Source of the DNA: CAWIHA01 sp963835855
GTDB taxonomy: Bacteria; Acidobacteriota; Terriglobia; Bryobacterales; Bryobacteraceae
DNA length: 64,000 nucleotides
Assembly: GCA_963835855.1 (NCBI GenBank)
Contig: CAWIHA010000020.1
Coordinates: 1-64,000 of the forward strand
Direction: 5' to 3'
The position numbers were made by a program, and so were the translations under genes. Below the pieces are notes generated by a model that had not been told where the DNA came from, searched no databases, and saw nothing but the letters and a program-made list of their open reading frames with translations. Positions 59,513 through 64,000 of this stretch are shown here, one piece after another (position 1 is the stretch's first letter; the number at the start of each line of letters is the position of its first letter).

Positions 59513-60315
59513 TCGACGCCAAACACGTCCGCGCGGTTGTGACTTCCCGCCGCGACATCGGCGCCGATCTCTGGATCGTCCGCATCCGGCCCGCCGAGAA
59601 GATCGCCTTCGCGCCCGGCCAGTACGTGACGGTCGGCTTGCCCGAAGCCTCGCGGCTCGTCGAGCGGCCGTACTCGGTGGCTTCTTCGCCGCGCGATGCC
59701 GAGCTTGAGTTCTTCCTCGAACTCGTGCCTGGCGGCCACCTCACACCGCATCTTTACGACGTGCCGGTAGGCGGTGAAGTCTTTGTGCGCCTGCTGGCGA
59801 AAGGCCGGTTCCTGTTCGATGACAAGAGCGGCCGCCCGTACCACTTCATGGTTGCCACCGTCACCGGCGTCGCGCCTTTCATGAGCATGTTGCGGGACTT
59901 TGCCGAGCGCCAAGAGAAGGGTGAACCAATCCCTTTCCCTTACCGCATCGCTCTCCTCCAGGCTGCCAGCATCTCGCGCGAGCTAGGGTATTCGGAGGAG
60001 CTCTCTGCCTGCGCGCGCCGGTTCCCTTGGTTCCACTACATCCCGGCCGTGAGCCGCACCGGGCTCGATCCGGCGTGGGTTGGCGAGAGGGGCCGGGTCG
60101 AGGATGTCGCGCGCAAGTACCTGGACGCCCTCGGCTTTACCCCCGCCGCAACCACCGCGTACGCCTGCGGTAATCCCAATATGGTCGAGAACATCAAAGG
60201 AATTTTTCAGCGGGCCGGATTCCCCAGGGACTTTGTCAAACAGGAGGTCTACTGGGTGGCGGAAAGGGGGGGTAAGCCACCTGTAACTCTAGGCGCCTGT
60301 ATGGGTGTAATATAA
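59509..60315 (+). CDS. Ferredoxin-NADP reductase-like flavoprotein
   Basis: 268 residues of the FNR superfamily. FAD-binding barrel with RPYSVASSPRDAELEFF (the RxYS motif), then the NAD(P)H domain (VATVTGVAPFMSMLRDF, ACGNPNMVENI). The C-terminus LGACMGVI is short. It probably passes electrons between NAD(P)H and ferredoxin or flavodoxin. Translationally coupled to the glycosylase; a functional link is not evident. Confidence 0.87.
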   Translation: MIDAKHVRAVVTSRRDIGADLWIVRIRPAEKIAFAPGQYVTVGLPEASRLVERPYSVASSPRDAELEFFLELVPGGHLTPHLYDVPVGGEVFVRLLAKGRFLFDDKSGRPYHFMVATVTGVAPFMSMLRDFAERQEKGEPIPFPYRIALLQAASISRELGYSEELSACARRFPWFHYIPAVSRTGLDPAWVGERGRVEDVARKYLDALGFTPAATTAYACGNPNMVENIKGIFQRAGFPRDFVKQEVYWVAERGGKPPVTLGACMGVI

Positions 60316-60334
60316 AGAACCAGCGGCACTTGAC

Positions 60335-61969
60335 ATGGGCATCCTAGCGGGCACCGGCATGATTTGGCTTTTCGACCCGGCGATCTTTCTGATCATCTCG
60401 AGCTACCAGCAACTCAAGCGCTCTCTGTTTGACACCACCTTTACAGGCATTCACCAGCTGGATTGGTTCGACTGGGCCATGCTGACGCCGTATTTCATCC
60501 TGCTGGGGGTCCTTTCTCTTTATGGCCTGCACCGCTACGAGGTCATCCGCACCTACTTCAAGCACCGCAAGAAACTGCCGAAGGAACCGCCGGTGCGGTT
60601 CGAGCAGCTTCCACGGGTGACGATCCAGCTCCCGCTTTACAACGAACGGTTCGTGGTTGCGCGACTCCTCGAGGAAGTCACGAAGATCGAGTACCCTCGC
60701 GATCTCTTGCAAATCCAGGTCCTCGATGACTCCACCGATGAGACTCACCCGTTTTCCGAGCGCCTCGTCGCCCATTATCGCGGCCTGGGCTGCCCCATCG
60801 AGTACCATTACCGCGCCAATCGCGAGGGTTTCAAGGCCGGCGCGCTGCAGGAAGGACTCAAGACCGCGACCGGCGAGCTCGTCGCCATCTTCGACGCCGA
60901 CTTCGTTCCCCCGGCCGATTTCCTCCTGCGCACGGTCCACTTCTTCGCCGATCCCGAGATCGGCGCCGTGCAAACCCGCTGGAGCTATCTGAACCGGGAC
61001 TTCAACGTGCTGACCGAGATCCAGGCCATTTTGCTCGACGGCCACTTCGTGCTCGAGCACGGGGCGCGCTGCGGCCGGGGCCTCTTCTTCAACTTCAACG
61101 GCACCGCGGGAATCCTCCGCCGCCAGATGATCGATGATGCCGGCGGGTGGCAGCACGACACGCTCACCGAGGATTCGGACCTCAGCTATCGCGCGCAGCT
61201 CAAAGGCTGGAAGTTCGTCTACCTGCCCGCCCTGGACTGCCCGTCGGAGCTGCCCGTCGAAATGTACGGCTTCCAAGTGCAGCAGTCGCGCTGGGCCAAA
61301 GGCCTGACGCAGGTGGCGAAGAAAATCCTGCCGATGGTTCTCCGGGCGGACCTGCCCTGGCGCGTCAAATTGGAAGCGGTCCTCCATCTGACGCCAAATA
61401 TCAGCTACCCGATGATGATGATGGTATCGGCGTTGCTGCTGCCGGTGATGATCGTACGGTTTTACATGGGCTGGTTGCAGATGGTCTTCCTCGATCTGCC
61501 GCTGATCATCGCGTCCTTTTGGTCGATTTCGGCTTTTTACATTCTCGCAGAGCGCGAGCTATACCCAAAGAACTGGCAGCGCACCATTTTCTTTCTTCCC
61601 GCTTTGCTCGCCATCGGCGTCGGGCTCACGGTTATCAACACCCGCGCAGTGTTCGAGGCGCTGTTCGGCATTCAGAGCGGCTTCGTTCGCACGCCCAAGT
61701 ACGCAATCGACAAAGGCAACCCCTCGCCGGAATCGATGCGGTATCGCCGCAAGAGCGGCTGGCTGCCGTTCCTCGAGATCGCGATCGGCACCTATTTCCT
61801 GGTTATGGTCGGCTTTGCGATCGAGGTGTACAATTTCTTTTCGCTTCCCTTCCTGCTGCTATTTGTGGTGGGATACTACTGGGCAGGATTCGCAACGCTC
61901 ATCCAGGAATACCGCGACCGGTTCCGCAGCGCGCGCCGGCGCGTGGCGCTGGAAGCCGCGCGGTCCTGA
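60335..61969 (+). CDS. Membrane glycosyltransferase family 2 (cellulose-synthase/glucomannan-synthase-like)
   Basis: 544 residues. One N-terminal membrane region, then a processive GT2 domain with VLDDSTDE, IFDADFVPP, TEDSD and QQSRW (the D, D, D, QxxRW set), then four membrane helices. It polymerises a beta-linked polysaccharide or adds sugars to a lipid at the inner membrane. No BcsB-like partner follows. Starts 20 bases after the reductase. Confidence 0.9.
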   Translation: MGILAGTGMIWLFDPAIFLIISSYQQLKRSLFDTTFTGIHQLDWFDWAMLTPYFILLGVLSLYGLHRYEVIRTYFKHRKKLPKEPPVRFEQLPRVTIQLPLYNERFVVARLLEEVTKIEYPRDLLQIQVLDDSTDETHPFSERLVAHYRGLGCPIEYHYRANREGFKAGALQEGLKTATGELVAIFDADFVPPADFLLRTVHFFADPEIGAVQTRWSYLNRDFNVLTEIQAILLDGHFVLEHGARCGRGLFFNFNGTAGILRRQMIDDAGGWQHDTLTEDSDLSYRAQLKGWKFVYLPALDCPSELPVEMYGFQVQQSRWAKGLTQVAKKILPMVLRADLPWRVKLEAVLHLTPNISYPMMMMVSALLLPVMIVRFYMGWLQMVFLDLPLIIASFWSISAFYILAERELYPKNWQRTIFFLPALLAIGVGLTVINTRAVFEALFGIQSGFVRTPKYAIDKGNPSPESMRYRRKSGWLPFLEIAIGTYFLVMVGFAIEVYNFFSLPFLLLFVVGYYWAGFATLIQEYRDRFRSARRRVALEAARS

Positions 61970-62071
61970 TTGCTGAGCGGTTAAGCGGTCCGCGTGGGAC
62001 GCACCAGAGTCGCTTCGCGCTGGCTGGTCGCGCACTAAAGCATTCCCCTTACGCCACCGATACTTCACTCG

Positions 62072-63685
62072 GTGGCTTCGCTGAAACTTTCACCTGTGCT
62101 CGCAGACGCGGCCGACCTGCTCAGCGGCCAGCTTCGAATTCACCTCCGGCGCCTGGCGGATGTGTTGAAACCGCACGCGGCCATGCTCGAGCGGAAGTTT
62201 ATCGCCGAGCTGCGCCGGGAAGGCTTCGATCCCCGCCAGCGCAAAGCCTTGGCCGCGATCACGCTCGGAGCAGCCGCCCGCATTCTCTCGGTCCGGCGGC
62301 CGCTGGCTGACTTCTTCGAGCAGGTGGAATACAATGGCCGCCGCCTTGCCAAGCTCGATTTGCGTCGTGGCGCCGTGCTGGACGCTTTCGGGCGCTATGA
62401 ACGCTTGCTCGTGGATGTCTTGCAGAAGCTCGATGCGGGCGAGTCCGCAAATCTGCGCTGGGCGTGCGACCAGCTTAGCTTTTGCATCGTGCTCACGCTC
62501 AACAATGCTTTTTACCAGGTCCGCGAAACCGAGACCCAGGCGTTCTTCGAACTCTTCCAAGCCGAGTTGGTTTCGCTGAGTCAGCGCGAGTTACTTGAGC
62601 GGTCGCTCGAAGCGCTCACCCAGTTCTGCGGCGCCGAGGCTGGCCGCCTGTTCCTGTGGGACCAGCAACGCGGATCATCGCTGGTCCTGGCCGCGCCCAG
62701 ACGCATGCGACGCACGTTCCGTCTCGCCGCTGGCCCGAAGGTGCTCACGACGCGGCTTTCGAAGCCGCTCCATATAACGGCAAGCCGCAGCTCCGGGCGG
62801 CTGCTGATTGATCCGGGCTGGCGGCGGCGCTACCATTCGTGCTGGTCGATTCCGCTGAAGGCCGGATCACGCACGGCCGGTGTCATGCAGTTCGCTTTTT
62901 GCAAGGTCTATACCTGGCTGCCTCGCGAGCAGCAGTTGCTTGCTGGCGCCGCCGAGCGCTGCCTGCTTGCATCGGAGAAGCTGCGGCTCAGCGAGGACCT
63001 GGCTGACCGCGAGGAGCGCATCCGCGAACTTGCATCGAATATGTTCGAGGTCGAGGAGCGGGAACGCCGGCGCATCAGCCGCGAACTGCACGATGAGGCC
63101 GGCCAGTTACTGTTGTATCTGCGGATGCAGCTCGATATGATCGAGCGGTCGCTGCCGCATGATCGTTCCGATCTCCGCGTCAGACTGGGGGAGGCTCGCG
63201 ATGTGATGGACCGTACGGTGGTCGAGCTCCGTCGCGTTATTTCGGATCTCAGTCCGGCTGTGCTGGAGCAGCTCGGGCTGGGTGCCGCAGTGCGCCAGTT
63301 GGTCAACCGCCTCCGTCAGTTGGACGGCATCGAGGTTCGTCTGCACCTGCCGCGGCTCGGCCGATTGCCGAAGAAGACCGAACTCATCGTCTACCGCCTG
63401 GTCCAGGAGTGTTGCAGCAACATCGCCAGGCATTCCGCCGCATCTCATATAAACATCTCCCTTACAATTGCCGAAAGAATACTTAGGGTGCGAGTGGAAG
63501 ACGACGGCGTTGGCTTTCGGGTGGAACAGGCGCTGCGAAAGCGCGGTTCCTTCGGACTGGCCGGCATGAGGGAGCGAGTTGCGCTGGCAGGAGGCACTTT
63601 TGAAGTTGAGAGCAGTCCCGGCCATGGCGTCCGGATTTCGATTACGTTGCCGGTTGGCGAGCGGCGTGAACCAGCTTCGGGCTAG
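62072..63685 (+). CDS. NarL-type sensor histidine kinase with GAF-like domain
   Basis: About 537 residues and no membrane helix. An N-terminal helical domain, a GAF-like domain (about 175-300), then HisKA_3 with RRRISRELHDEAGQLLLYL (phospho-acceptor His), and a HATPase domain (VYRLVQECCSNIARHS, VEDDGVGF, SPGHGVRISI). Start is a GTG at 62072. The partner response regulator follows 61 bases downstream. The signal is not visible from sequence; probably cytosolic. Confidence 0.89.
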   Translation: MASLKLSPVLADAADLLSGQLRIHLRRLADVLKPHAAMLERKFIAELRREGFDPRQRKALAAITLGAAARILSVRRPLADFFEQVEYNGRRLAKLDLRRGAVLDAFGRYERLLVDVLQKLDAGESANLRWACDQLSFCIVLTLNNAFYQVRETETQAFFELFQAELVSLSQRELLERSLEALTQFCGAEAGRLFLWDQQRGSSLVLAAPRRMRRTFRLAAGPKVLTTRLSKPLHITASRSSGRLLIDPGWRRRYHSCWSIPLKAGSRTAGVMQFAFCKVYTWLPREQQLLAGAAERCLLASEKLRLSEDLADREERIRELASNMFEVEERERRRISRELHDEAGQLLLYLRMQLDMIERSLPHDRSDLRVRLGEARDVMDRTVVELRRVISDLSPAVLEQLGLGAAVRQLVNRLRQLDGIEVRLHLPRLGRLPKKTELIVYRLVQECCSNIARHSAASHINISLTIAERILRVRVEDDGVGFRVEQALRKRGSFGLAGMRERVALAGGTFEVESSPGHGVRISITLPVGERREPASG

Positions 63686-63746
63686 GCGCCTGCCGCACAC
63701 CCCGGCGTGCTGCGCCTGAAACGGGAAGTAAGGGAGTCGAGGAAGT

Positions 63747-64000
63747 ATGCCGAAGATCCGAATTCTGTTGGCGGATGACCATACCCTGTTTCGTCAGGGA
63801 GTGAAGAACTTGCTGAGCTCCGAGCCGGATATGGAAGTGGTCGGCGAGGTCTCGAATGGCGGCGATGCGATGGAAAGAGCCAGCGAGCTGAAGCCCGATG
63901 TCGTCCTCATGGACATTGGGATGCCAGGTTTCAGCAGCTTCGAGGCCACGCGCCAGATCAAAAAGAACCGGCCGGAAGCGAAGGTCCTGTTCCTCACCAT
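63747..64000 (+). CDS. NarL/FixJ-type response regulator, 3'-truncated by window edge
   Basis: The receiver domain starts MPKIRILLADDHTLFRQG (acidic Asp pair) and carries the phosphorylation site Asp in VVLMDIGMPG; LFLT holds the conserved Thr position. AGGGAG and GAGG precede the ATG. It runs off the window at 64000, so the expected C-terminal LuxR-type HTH is not seen. It forms a two-component system with the preceding kinase. Confidence 0.9.
   Translation, partial: MPKIRILLADDHTLFRQGVKNLLSSEPDMEVVGEVSNGGDAMERASELKPDVVLMDIGMPGFSSFEATRQIKKNRPEAKVLFLT

Noticed and set aside
1..64000. CRISPR array, transposase genes, rRNA or further tRNA genes
   Set aside because: No regularly spaced repeats, no transposase-like frames, and no second cloverleaf or rRNA segment were seen by eye on either strand.

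Overview
This is GC-rich bacterial chromosome that reads like Acidobacteriota, probably the Bryobacterales/Solibacter branch. The best hints are three VWFA-type secreted proteins of the kind expanded in that phylum, short palindromic repeats next to genes, KDO synthesis genes (an outer membrane) and F0 ATP synthase genes separated from F1. Lineage is an inference from gene content; no search was run. The window holds about 60 protein genes, one tRNA-Leu, one candidate small RNA, no rRNA, no CRISPR array and no recognisable transposon.

Layout. 0-1 kb: the end of a tyrosine recombinase next to tRNA-Leu(CAA). 1-4.7 kb: a structured non-coding leader, then an NRAMP-like transporter, a small membrane protein and an OprB-like porin. 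4.8-12.3 kb: an MdtABC-like RND efflux operon. 13-16.8 kb: a polyamine locus (agmatine deiminase divergent from a deoxyhypusine-synthase-like enzyme and an ornithine-decarboxylase-fold enzyme). 17.3-25.2 kb: a MarR regulator with a C-terminal cysteine cluster followed by hdrCBA-mvhDGA, a hydrogenase maturation protease and a tiny membrane protein. 25.3-28.2 kb: lactonase, BON protein and two poorly characterised genes. 28.3-38.8 kb: candidate sRNA/terminator, a frame-broken GTP cyclohydrolase II, LytS-type kinase, PIN protein, carbamoyltransferase, glnS-gltX-rsmA, and an ECF sigma/anti-sigma pair. 39-42.8 kb: type IV pilin-like protein and kdsA-pyrG-kdsB. 43-47.3 kb: three VWFA proteins around pyrF. 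47.3-56.3 kb: Vsr-like nuclease, SIS protein, secretin, P-loop ATPase, B12-type radical SAM protein, YggX, a chemoreceptor-tip minigene and a DapA-family enzyme. 56.3-58.1 kb: atpZ-I-B-E. 58.1-64 kb: DedA, family-5-like uracil-DNA glycosylase, flavin oxidoreductase, GT2 synthase and a NarL-type two-component system that runs off the end.

The most striking system is the Hdr-Mvh operon: a complete H2-linked, electron-bifurcating heterodisulfide-reductase-type complex in a bacterium. It lies behind a near-consensus promoter whose -35 box is inside a perfect inverted repeat, and it is preceded by a MarR protein that may carry a metal or Fe-S centre.

Caution: several genes (ribA, the LytS-type kinase, glnS, the sigma factor and its anti-sigma, the 51-kb ATPase) contain single-base frame changes while coding sequence is conserved on both sides. 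These look more like indel sequencing errors than decay, but only reads can decide.
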